Source: Euglena gracilis
Taxonomy: Eukaryota; Euglenida; Euglenophyceae; Euglenales
Reading direction: 5' to 3'
Length of the DNA stretch: 64,000 nt
NCBI GenBank assembly: GCA_039621445.1
Contig: CP154956.1
Coordinates: forward strand, 16,807,562 to 16,871,561
The translations under genes and the position numbers were made by a program. Below the pieces are notes generated by a model. That model saw only the letters and a program-made list of their open reading frames with translations. It made no database searches and was not told the origin of the DNA. Positions 54,652 to 63,765 of this stretch are shown here, piece by piece; position 1 is the stretch's first letter, and each line of letters begins with the position of its first letter.

Positions 54652-55451
54652 ATGCAGATATGGACATGAAATAATATAAAGGTGACATAATAATAGAAAG
54701 CGTCACAAGATCATGTTTTCAGCCCCCCCCCCCCCCGACAATAAGCCAAAAACATGACCAAATCAACAATATGGCAAAAACAAACAAACAAACCAACCAA
54801 CAAAACCACAAAAACGAAATAACAATGTGCCACAAAAAACGCACCCAGTCTGGGGAACTTGACACGAGGGGGCCTGTCGGGAACTGAACTGCGCAGGGAG
54901 GGGGACCAAACCAACCCCCATTCTTTCGAAGTGACCAAAATTGGCCCAAAATTCACCATTTTTTTGGAAAACTTACCCCCCCCCAAAAAACTTGTCCCAA
55001 ACCCGACCAAGGGTTCGGGCCAAGGGTCCGCTAAAGGACCCTTGACCCCCCCGGGAGGGTTGCAGCCGGGCAGACCACCCCTCTTCAAAACAATTTGCCA
55101 CTACCCTCCCAACATTTATTTGTTTGCTGAAAATCACAAACCATGGCCCAAAACCTGCCCAAATGACCAAAGGTCATTGGGGGTCATGTTCAAGGGGGTG
55201 TTTGCCCCGCGGCCCCCCCGCCACCCCCCCCCCCCCCCCCCGCCCCCCCCAAATTTTGGCTGGGTACATTTTTTTCCCAACCAAAGGAAAAACACACACA
55301 AATTTGAGTGACGGCAAAGAAAACGCGTGGGGGCAGTTGGGCCACAGTCTCCCCCCGCATCCCCCCCCCCCCCCGCGTCCCAAACCACCCCCCAAGGTGA
55401 AACGAGAGAAATCCGGACGGCAGGGCAGTGAACGGGGCGGCCGGACCCCCT
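54652..55451. other. No gene recognised; C-run-rich DNA
   Basis: C-runs at 54722 (with GACAATAAG), 55216-55250 and 55360-55378. A CACAAATTTGAGTGACGGCA/GTGACGTCAAAGGAAATGCG type repeat links 55290-55400 with 55960-56060. Confidence 0.45.
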
Positions 55452-55459
55452 CCCAAAAT
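55452..55459. repeat. Target-site duplication CCCAAAAT
   Basis: Repeated exactly at 55692-55699. Confidence 0.85.
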
Positions 55460-55691
55460 GGTACTTGTCTGTTATCGCACGACATACCCCCTTTTGGTTA
55501 TCGCACGACGCCCTTTTTTTGGGTTAATATGGGGTTATTTAAGGAGTAGGGTTAGGTGCGCACAGGCCATGTTGCGCTAAATGGCCTGTGCGCACCTAAC
55601 CCTACTCCTTAAATAACCCCATAGGACTAAAAATAAGGTGTCGTGCGATAACCAAAAGGGGGGGTATGTCGTGCGATAACAGACAAGTACC
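55460..55691. mobile_element. Foldback hAT-like MITE, 232 bp
   Basis: Ends GGTACTTGTCTGTTATCGCA and the exact inverse, inner words GGTTATCGCACGAC and TAAGGAGTAGGGTTAGGTGC paired with their inverses, leaving a loop of ~9 bases (GTTGCGCTA). One asymmetric AGGACTAAAAATA stretch on the right arm. An exact 8-bp duplication on both sides shows it moved as a unit. The whole element can fold into one hairpin. Confidence 0.9.
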
Positions 55692-55699
55692 CCCAAAAT

Positions 55700-55870
55700 A
55701 ACAAAACCGTGTTGTGCGTGCAAGGCAAGGAAGGTAAACGTCCAATGAACTCAGTTGGCCTGCGGCCCACCCCCGGACCCCCACCAAATCACAAAAACCC
55801 TTTGTGTGTGCAAGGCAAGGCCACAGAGTGTACAGTGCTGACTTAGCCGGCCTACAGCCTCCTCTGACCT
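55700..55870 (+). repeat. GTGTGCAAGGCAAGG tandem family, copy 3
   Basis: GTTGTGCGTGCAAGGCAAGG and TTTGTGTGTGCAAGGCAAGG followed by TGAACTCAGTTGGCCTGCGG and CTTAGCCGGCCTACAGCCTC. Confidence 0.8.
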
Positions 55871-56064
55871 TGACCCGAACCCTGAAGGGGGTGTTCCCCC
55901 CGCCCCCCCCCCCCCCCCCCCCCCCCGCGTCCCGGATTTTGGCCAGGCACATTTTTTTGTCGACCAAAGGAAGGTTTGAGTGACGTCAAAGGAAATGCGT
56001 GGGGGTAGTTGGGCCACAGTCCCCACCCCCCCCGTCCCCCCCCCCCCCCCGTCCCGAACCACCC

Positions 56065-56260
56065 CCAAACGCTAAACCGCATCCCTAACCCTGACCCTAA
56101 CCCTAACCCCAACCGTATACCTGTCCAACCCTAACCGCATCCCAAACCCAAACCCTGACCCTGTCTCAGTTCTATTGTGAACCTAGCGTCTCAAATGCTG
56201 GTTGATGGGGATACGGTTTGGGTTAGGGTTAGGGTCAGGGTTGGGTTAGGGAGTTCATCA
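56065..56260. repeat. Telomere-like repeats in inverted orientation
   Basis: CCCTGACCCTAACCCTAACC at ~56085-56110 and further C-strand copies to 56160, then G-strand GGGTTAGGGTTAGGGTCAGG at ~56222-56250. The head-on layout of degenerate TTAGGG-type repeats suggests an inverted duplication, not a chromosome end. Confidence 0.7.
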
Positions 56261-56580
56261 ACTTCGACTTCATCAAGAACAGCACGTGGAATTGTTGATG
56301 TTTCCATTGAAAAAAAAAACCGCGGGAGGAACCACAGGAGTCAAGGCCTCGTTCGCACGGAAAAAAAAAATGTAGCATGAAAATCAGAATTTCCCCAAAA
56401 TTAAAATTTCCAAAATTGAAGTTTTCCCATAATTTTTTCCCGTAATTTTTCCCCGTAATTTTTGCTCGGACTGTGATTGGGGGGGGGGGGATTTTGGGGG
56501 GGGGGACCGGGCGCCGAAGGCGCCCCCCCCCCCAAAGCCTAAGGGTGTGGATGCCCGTTTTTTTACCATACCATTCCACC

Positions 56581-57145
56581 ATGTTCCAGTCTATTTCTTC
56601 GTACAATGGCCAAGAAGGCAGCAAATACTATGGACAGAATCCAAAAGTTGCTGATTTTTTGGTCGCACTAAAACAGGGATGGACCAAAAAGTTGAACCCT
56701 GTTCAGGATCCTTTGCATGATAGCCTTCTGGCGGAGGCGACCAAAAAGAAAGCATCCGGAACGGAAGGGACAGAGCAAGCCGCATATGCACACCTTCTCG
56801 AATTTGAGGATGTGTGCATTGCGCTTGGCGCTGTCTACGGCGAACTCGACCCTTTCCTTTGTGCATGGGGTGCTTCCCCCACTGTTGTTTGATGGGCAAA
56901 CGGTCATCAAACAATGTGAGGACCAACGCCCGGCACAGTGCGGCCAACATTTCGAATACTGACAACTGAAAGCATCCACGTTCAGGGGCTACCTGAACGC
57001 CATCGCCCGTCTACATGCCAGTTATCAGCCAGAAATCCCGTTTGTTCCATCCTCTGATACGCAACTCCCACGGCTACAAAAAATGCTCGCGGCTGCTCTC
57101 ACCCGCGAGGCAACCAAAAAGCCATCGGTGAGGCTGCGCACCCCC
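56581..57145 (+). pseudogene. Tyrosine-recombinase-like fragment (core-binding region), broken
   Basis: 56581-56892 is open for 104 codons: SSYNGQEGSKYYGQNPKVAD, YAHLLEFEDVCIALGAVYGE. After a frame change it continues STFRGYLNAIARLHASYQ and LQKMLAAALTREATKKPS (56970-57115). A Thr-rich helix, then YL.AI.RLH.., then a small repeat helix and a basic end is how the SAM-like N-terminal domain of tyrosine recombinases (Crypton, DIRS-type) reads. No R-H-R-Y catalytic part was found after it. Identification is tentative. Confidence 0.4.
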
Positions 57146-57246
57146 CAGAGGAAATTCTGCGGAAGTTCCTGCGAGAATTTTTTTTCCTCGTACACCCTGT
57201 TCACAATTTCATGCCCTGTAAATCGTGAACAGCCTGTTCACAATTT

Positions 57247-57710
57247 ACCATGCCCCCCCCCCCCAGTTAGTCACCCCCTTGGGAGGGGAATTTGGCCAAC
57301 GGTGACTAATAGGGGGTGGGGCGGGACACGGGGGGGACACGGGGGGGGACACGGGGGGGGACACGGGGGAAACATGCCTCTTTTCGGGACCTTCTGGGAC
57401 GAAATTTGTGACTTTTTGAGGGACCAAAAATTCATTTCACATTGACCCCGAGCCAAGCTCCATGCCATCCTTGGTGAAAAAAAAGGGATTGTGGGTGGGG
57501 GAAAGTCAAAATGGCCTTGAGAATCCATGAAAAAAAAGTGGAAAATGATGCCAAACAGCTAAAAAATTCATGCTGCATGCTGCCTTGGCCGCCTTCTGGG
57601 GACCCCCCTGAAGTACGGGACACGGGGGGGACACGGGGGGGGACACGGGGGGGGGGACACGGGGATCACACCCCCATAGGGGGGGGGTGACTAACTCGGG
57701 GGGGGGGGGT
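57247..57710. mobile_element. Inverted-repeat element with GGTGACTAAC ends and GACACGGGG repeats
   Basis: Left C-run plus AGTTAGTCACCCCC; right GGGGGTGACTAACTCGGGG. GGGACACGGGGGG repeats lie next to both ends (57320-57370, 57615-57665). CAATTTA flanks both sides and may be a target duplication. A lone end of the same family, GGGTGACTAACTAGGGG then CATGGT, is at 59840-59866. Confidence 0.65.
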
Positions 57711-57984
57711 CAATTTAGGCCCAAAAATTGCCCCCTGCCCCAATTTTTTCTTGGGGGTTTCAAGGTTGTTTTTGGGCATTCCAGGGCACTTTGCATGGAT
57801 GGCAACCATCAAAAAAATTCCGATGGCCAAATTCGGTGTTTTTTTAAAGAAAAATATTTCCCTTCGAAAAAAATTCTTTTGCCTGGGGCGACTACAGTCC
57901 CTAGCCGTAAATTGTCCCCCCCCCCGAAAATTTCCCCCCCCCTTAAAAACGTGTTCAGCCCGCCAAATGCCTGCCCTGAAATTC

Positions 57985-58160
57985 GTGGTCATGAACACGT
58001 TTTCAATGAGGGCATTCGGGTCAATGACACGTTTTCAGTGAAGGCATCCGGGTTCAGGCACGTTTTCAGTGAGGGCATTCGGGTCAATGACACGTTTTCA
58101 GTGAAGGCATCCGGGTTCAGGCACGTTTTCAGTGAGGGCATCTGTGGCAACCCTGAGTAA
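57985..58160 (+). repeat. ACACGTTTTCAGTGA minisatellite
   Basis: Alternating units CACGTTTTCAGTGAGGGCAT and ACGTTTTCAGTGAAGGCATC, ~30 bp each. Further blocks at 59025-59170, 60050-60140 and 61070-61208. Confidence 0.9.
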
Positions 58161-58713
58161 AAAAAAAACGCTGGCATGAAAAATCGGTGGGCGGTTGCGA
58201 GGCCGGGTGGTCCTCAACGAGTGGGGCGGGTCGGGGGCACTCTACAACACGACAGAAGGCTAGGTTGCCTTGGAGCACAACGAAACAGAGTGGCGGACAG
58301 CATGCTTTACACAAAGAGAAACCGTGTGTGGGCCGATTTCGAGACTTTAAAAGTCTTAAATCTTCAAACAAGAACAGTGGTTTGGGCCAAGGTTTTAGGG
58401 GGGCCCAGGGGCGGGGACCGCGGCGCCTTCGGCGTCGCGGTCCCCGCCCCTGGGCCCCCCCTGAGTCTTGGCCCAAACACCGTTCTTGACATAAAGAGCC
58501 ATACTTTGGTGGCTCTTTTGCCAAATCTTGGCAATGAAAATGATATGCCAATCACAGACAACTTTGTTCACAGACAACTTTGTTTGTTCGGCGTCACAGA
58601 CAACTTTGCTCAGCTCCAGACAATTTGGATTTTTGGGAATGGCAACACCACAAAAACCACATTTCTCGTGTTTTATTGGCAGTCGGGACACAGCACGAGG
58701 CACAGGGGGTTGG

Positions 58714-59028
58714 TCAGGGGACCACACATTGTTCGATGACACTCGCCTCATCGAACAACAGGCTGGGTTCCAGCTCCCATCCCGTCCAGGCAACAAAGAA
58801 AGCATCCAGCTCGGGATAACAGGCTTGCCAGTTGGCAACAGCAGCAAGCTCTGCACCTACGGAGCCGGACTTTTTCTTTGTGTTGCCCTGTGCCAGCAAG
58901 GTGCCATGAAGGGGGTCCGTCCTAGGGGGAGGTGGCAAAAGACCATTCACAAAGTTTGCCGTGTGTTTAGCCACAGTGGGAAGGAAAAAGAAAAAGAAGA
59001 AAAAAGGAAAAAAAGGGGGGGGTGACAC
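58714..59028 (-). CDS. Hypothetical ORF in duplicated module, copy 1
   Basis: Minus frame with ANFVNGLLPPPPRTDPLHGT, QGNTKKKSGSVGAELAAVAN, CYPELDAFFVAWTGWELEPS and FDEASVIEQCVVP before a stop. Conserved in 60731-61075, which has an ATG at 61021 (MAKRKANF) and 12 more residues in the middle. A second frame continues with KHEKCGFCGVAIPKN. Possibly an exon of a transposon gene; unrecognised. Confidence 0.35.
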   Translation of the reverse strand: MSPPPFFPFFFFFFFLPTVAKHTANFVNGLLPPPPRTDPLHGTLLAQGNTKKKSGSVGAELAAVANWQACYPELDAFFVAWTGWELEPSLLFDEASVIEQCVVP

Positions 59029-59159
59029 GTTTTCAGTGAGGGCATTCGGGTCAATGACACGTTTTCAGTGAAGGCATCCGGGTTCAGGCACGTTTTCAGT
59101 GAGGGCATTCGGGTCAATGACACGTTTTCAGTGAAGGCATCCGGGTTCAGGCACGTTTT

Positions 59160-59400
59160 CAGTGAGGGCGCCGTTTTTGGGGTCCGAATTTCACAAATTG
59201 CCGTTTTTGACCCCTTGCGTGAATCATGACCACGAATTTCAGGGCAGGCATTTGGCGGGCTCTGAAAACGTTTTTAAACAAATTGTGGCTGAGCCCAGAT
59301 TTCAGCCTGAAAACGTGTTCAGGGGCCCCCTTCGGGGGCCCCTGGCTGAACACGTTTTCAGGCTGAAATCTGGGCTCAGCCACAATTTGTGTATAAAAAT
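59160..59400. repeat. Near-perfect palindrome with GGGGCCCCC..TTCG hairpin, copy 1
   Basis: Arms CAAATTGTGGCTGAGCCCAG, ATTTCAGCCTGAAAACGTGT and their inverses surround GGGGCCCCCTTCGGGGGCCC (59323-59343). The same 230 bp returns at 63766-64000. Confidence 0.9.
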
Positions 59401-59994
59401 TTGGGAATTTTCCTGGTTTTGCAAAAGGCTCCGAAACGGGCGAAAACTCCCCCCCCCCCCTTCAGCCCCAGAGGAACAGCTAAGGCAGGTGGGTTGGGAC
59501 TTTTTTTTTGTACATGCAAGGGCAGCACAGCTTCACCACTTGCATGGCCCCTGGGTCGAGGACTTGGCATCTTTTGGGTTTTTTTGTCCATTGAACCATC
59601 CCCGGCATGTATCTATCAATAAGACCCACCGCCCTGAACAGAGGCGTTCGGGAATATACCATAACAACCCCACAACATACAGCAAATGAATTCCGAATCC
59701 CGGTCGGCTTCATGGCTTCAAAGAATAGAAGGGACGGGACAAAGTGCCCGAAACGGCCGAAAATTCCCCCCCCCTGGTCAAGAGCCCAAAAAACCCTCCC
59801 TGGGGGGGGGAAATTTACGGCTAGGGACTGTAATAGGGGGGGGTGACTAACTAGGGGGGGGGGCATGGTATCAGGGCGTTAATTTGGGGGGTCCAATTAA
59901 CGTCCCGTACCGGGGGGGGGGGAATTGGATGCCGAAAAAATTGATTGGGAAAAAATTGGCGTACAGAAATCCTGCCAAATTTTTCCGGGCCTTT
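59401..59994. other. Spacer between duplicated modules
   Basis: Holds a lone GGTGACTAAC-type end (59840-59866), a GTTAATTTGGGGGG/CCAATTAACGTCCCG inverted pair near 59877-59910, and weak frames. No gene recognised. Confidence 0.5.
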
Positions 59995-61070
59995 TTTAAA
60001 AAACTTGTTCAGCCCGCCAAATGCCTGCCCTGAAATTCGTGGTCATGAACACGTTTTCAATGAGGGCATTTGTAGCAATGACACGTTTTCAGTGAAGGCA
60101 TCCGGGTTCAGGCACGTTTTCAGTGAGGGCATCTGTGGCAACCCTGAGTAAAAAGCAAAAAACACTATCATGAAAAATCGGCGTGTGGTTGCGAGGCCGG
60201 GTGGTCCTCAACGAGTGAGGCGGGTCGGGGGCACTCTGCAACACAACAGAAGGCTAGGTTGCCTTGGAGCACAACAAAACAGAGTGGCGGACATCACAGC
60301 ACACGACACGCTTTACACAAAGAAACCGTGTTTGGGCCGATTTCGAGACTTTAAAAGTCTTAAATCTTCGCCCAAAACACGGTTTCAAACAAGAACAGTG
60401 TTTTGGGCCAAGGTTTTAGGGGGGCCCAGGGGCGACCGCGGCGCCTTCGGCGTCGCGGTCCCCGCCCCTGGGCTCCCCCTAAGTCTTGGCCCGAACACAG
60501 TTTCTTGGCACAAAAGAGCCATACTTTGGCTCTTTTGCCAAATCTTGGCAATGAAAATGATATGCCAATCACAGACAACTTTGTTCACAGACAACTTTGT
60601 TTGTTTGGCGTCACAGACAACTTTGTTCAGCTCCACACAATTTGGATTTTTGGGAATGGCAACACCACAAAAACCACATTTCTCGTGTTTTATTGGCAGT
60701 CGGGACACAGCACGAGGCACAGGGGGTTGGTCAGGGGACCACACACTGTTCGATGACGCTCGCCTCATCGAACAACAGGCTGGGTTCCAGCTCCCATCCC
60801 GTCCAGGCAACAAAGAAAGCATCCAGCTCAGGATAACAGGCTTGCCGATGTTGGCACAGTTTGGCGAACTCCAAACAGTTGGCAACAGCAGCAAGCTCTG
60901 CACCTACGGAGCCGGACTTTTTTTTTGTGTTGCCCTGTGCCAGCAAGGTGCCATGAAGGGGGTCCGTCCTAGGGGGAGGTGGCAAAAGACCATTCACAAA
61001 GTTTGCCTTGCGTTTGGCCATATTGGCAGGGCTGCGGGAAAAAATAAAAAAGAAAAAAAGGGGGGGGGGT
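59995..61070. repeat. Large duplicated module, copy 2
   Basis: Partner of 57940-59030, ~95 percent identical by eye. It differs by fewer ACACGTTTTCAGTGA units, an added CGCCCAAAACACGGTTTC (60368), and a 36-bp insertion near 60846-60882 (GCACAGTTTGGCGAACTCCA) that lengthens the minus ORF in frame. Confidence 0.85.
60731..61021 (-). CDS. Hypothetical ORF in duplicated module, copy 2
   Basis: From MAKRKANFVNGLL to VIEQCVVP, ~96 codons. It keeps an intact frame relative to copy 1 despite a 36-bp length difference, weak evidence of past coding constraint. No family recognised. Confidence 0.35.
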   Translation of the reverse strand: MAKRKANFVNGLLPPPPRTDPLHGTLLAQGNTKKKSGSVGAELAAVANCLEFAKLCQHRQACYPELDAFFVAWTGWELEPSLLFDEASVIEQCVVP

Positions 61071-61214
61071 GACACGTTTTCAGTGAGGGCATTTGTGGCA
61101 ATGACACGTTTTCAGTGAAGGCATCCGGGTTCAGGCACGTTTTCAGTGAGGGCATTTGTGTCAATGACACGTTTTCAGTGAAGGCATCCGGGTTCAGGCA
61201 CGTTTTCTATACAA

Positions 61215-61318
61215 AAATCGACCGACACTAACAGATTCAGCAGGGGCGCCGGGCGCGAGCGAGCGAAGCGAGCCGCCCGGCGCCCCTGCTGAATCTGTTA
61301 GTGTCGGTCGATTTTTCT
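61215..61318. repeat. Near-perfect palindrome with GGCGCCGGGCG centre
   Basis: Arms AAAATCGACCGACACTAACA and GATTCAGCAGGGGCGCCGGG with exact inverses on the right; spacer GCGAGCGAGCGAAGCGAG. Confidence 0.95.
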
Positions 61319-61346
61319 AAAACCTATTTTGTCTGGGCCCGACGCC

Positions 61347-61780
61347 AGGGTTCGATATAAGGAGGGCTTACATGGTTTAGGTGGGGGGGGTGTCCCCCCC
61401 CACCCCCCCCCCTCCTGGCCCGCAGGGGGGGGTCCGAATCACTCCCCCCCCACCTGCAAGGGGGGTCCGGTCCGATCCTCGGGGGCAAAAATTGACCCCC
61501 CCCAAAAAGGGTCAATTTTTTCCTCCGGCGCTTCGCGCCGAAAATTTTTTGCATTTTTGGCACATTTTTGCCCAAAAAGTGCCCAAAATGGCACTTTTGG
61601 TCGTTTTGGGGGGTCAAAAATTTTCGGCCCGGCGCTTCGCGCCGGCCGAAAATTCGGCCACCCTGACCGCGCACCTGTTTAGGTGGGGGGGGGGTGCCCC
61701 CCCCCACCCCCCCCCCTCCTGGCCCGCAGGGGGGGGTCCGGACCACCCCCCCCCCACCTGTCCTTATATCGAACCCTGCC
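61347..61780. mobile_element. hAT-like MITE, CAGGGTTCG family, with target-site duplication
   Basis: 434 bp. Ends CAGGGTTCGATATAAGGA and TCCTTATATCGAACCCTG are exact inverses; CCCGACGC is duplicated on both sides (61339-61346, 61781-61788). The interior has the AT core and CGGCGCTTCGCGCCG hairpins (61523, 61628). The undisturbed target is seen at 63733-63765 on the other strand (CAAGACAGGCGTCGGGCCCA). Confidence 0.9.
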
Positions 61781-61854
61781 CGACGCCTGTCTTGATATTC
61801 ATTCGACCGAACCGCCTGGACGGAAATATGGTCAAAAAAGTGGTTTTTGGCCCA

Positions 61855-62015
61855 TTAACGGGCGCCTGAATGGAAATCGACCGACACTAACGGGCGCCTG
61901 AATAGAAATCGACCGACACTAACGGGCGCCTGAATGGAAATCGACCGACACTAACGGGCGCCTGAATGGAAATCGACTGACATAAACGGTTTCCGATGTC
62001 TTGGAAATCGACCGA
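61855..62015 (+). repeat. Minisatellite GGGCGCCTGAATGG, 31-bp unit
   Basis: Unit GGGCGCCTGAATGGAAATCG plus ACCGACACTAAC, about five copies. The same unit with GACATAAAC is at 63585-63700. GACCGACACTAAC is also the arm word of the palindrome at 61215. Confidence 0.95.
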
Positions 62016-62299
62016 CCTTTTGTGTCCTTTTTTTGAATGCCCTTTTGTTCCGTTTCGGGACATTTTATGTTTCAGCCTGAAATCCGTTAATGTCGACCCA
62101 ACCTTTTGTTCCCTTTTTCGGAATGCAGCTTTTCTTCCATTTTGAAAGAAACAATCTCTACATCAAGAACTGTGTCTTAAACGCAGACTCTGCATTTTTT
62201 TCGGAATGCATTTTTTCTTCCATTTTGACAAGAACAATCTCTATCTCAAGAACTGTGCCTAAAACGCAGACTCTGCATTTTTTTAGAAACACAGATTTT

Positions 62300-63195
62300 G
62301 ACCAGAAACCGTGTATTGGGGCTCTGGCTTCACGCCCGAACCGGCGTTCCAGAACGCCGGTTCGGCGCAGAAAATTTTGTGCCGAACCGGCGTTCTGGAA
62401 CGCCGGTTCGGGCGGGAAGATGGCGTCCAGGGGACCGAAAATAAAAAGTGCCAATAAATGTTCAAAATGCTTAGTAGACATGTGGCAATCACATCTGAGC
62501 AGTTTTTGGGGGGTAATTGGCCATATATTGGGGTATTTTGTGCAAGAATTTCCATTTGGCCAAATTTAGGGAATTTTTGAAATAGAATACCATGCAGCAC
62601 GGCTGAAATCCAAGGCCATCTGCTGAAAGCCCTTGAGAAGAGCTTTCGATCGATGGGCAACATGGCTGGTGAAACATCGGAATTTCGACTTTGCAAACAG
62701 GGTCGGAAAATGCGATCGCCGATTTTCAGAGTGCTCTGCAGTATAGCTGAGTTCTGTGGGTACCAAATGAAAGGCCTTGGCGAGAGCTTTCAATTGATAT
62801 GCTGTAAGGCACCTAAGGTGTGGGATTTCACAAATTAGGATGTCAAATTTTGGAATGCACGATCGCTGAAAATAAGCGCTGTATGGATTATTGCTGAATC
62901 CTGTGGCCATCTGCCAAAAGCACTTGAGAAGAGCTTTCGATCGATGGGTAACATGGCACCAGATCTGTGAAAACTTCAATTGGCCGATCGACATGGCCAT
63001 GCGCCCAAAGGAGCAAAAAAATGCTCCAAAATGTTAGAAAAATGGGCATTTAGGGCGAAATTGGCCTGGGTTCCTTGAACGCCGGTTCGGGCGTGAAGCC
63101 AGAGCCCCTAATCCACGGTTTGCCGCCCGAACCGGCGTTCTGGAACACAGTTCCGTGGTCCGAACCGGCGTTCTGGACACAGTTTTCGTATCAAA
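62300..63195. mobile_element. TIR element of the GAACCGGCGTTC family, copy 3
   Basis: Left arm AGAAACCGTGTATTGGGGCT, right arm inverse near 63078-63120 (CGTGAAGCCAGAGCCCCTAA), then the palindromic block ending CACAGTTTTCGTATCA. ~85-90 percent identical to copy 1 over its full length. Confidence 0.75.
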
Positions 63196-63580
63196 GCCAT
63201 GTTGCCAGGAACACAGCCTTGCAATGGAATAGAATTGCAATACAGGCGTCGAGCCCAGAAAATAGGTTTAACGTGGCCAAATCACTCCTCACCCAAAAGC
63301 TTTTCTTTCAGATGACCAGTGATAACAACTGGTTCAGGGCAAATTTGCCGAATGCTTTGTCTGAAGTCCCAGAAAATGATAATCTTCAGCTCCGTCCTTC
63401 CGTCTGTTCCATCCAAAGTTCAGCCAGCTGTGATCACCTGACCACAAAATTTGGTTTTTTTCTGGTCCATAACGCCTCCACAACCCCATATGACCAAAAA
63501 TGTCTTCAAAAAAGGGAGATCCAAAATGTCCAAAAAGTCACTAAAAATTCCCAATCTGACCAGCAACAGATTTCAATGGA
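63196..63580. other. No gene recognised
   Basis: Sequence between copy 3 and the minisatellite. It contains GGCGTCGAGCCCAGAAAATA at 63247, an older relative of the hAT target sequence. Confidence 0.4.
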
Positions 63581-63584
63581 ATGG

Positions 63585-63705
63585 AAATCGACCGACATAA
63601 ACGGGCGCCTGAATGGAAATCGACTGACATAAACGCGCGCCTGAATGGAAATCGACTGACATAAACGGGCGCCTGAATGGAAATCGACTGACACAAACAA
63701 TTTCA
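63585..63705 (+). repeat. Minisatellite GGGCGCCTGAATGG, second block
   Basis: Four units with GACATAAACGGGCGCCTGAA, the same family as 61855-62015. Confidence 0.9.
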
Positions 63706-63765
63706 GGCTGAAATCCGTTAATGTCAGTAGAATTTCAAGACAGGCGTCGGGCCCAGAAAATAGGT

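Larger units (their letters stand above)
57940..59030. repeat. Large duplicated module, copy 1
   Basis: Over 900 bp nearly identical to 59995-61070. In order: ACACGTTTTCAGTGA repeats, ATGAAAAATCGG with GGCCGGGTGGTCCTCAACGA, a GGGGCGGGGACCGCGGCGCC hairpin (58400-58460), CAGACAACTTTG repeats, and a minus-strand ORF. It ends in an A/G tract. Confidence 0.85.
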
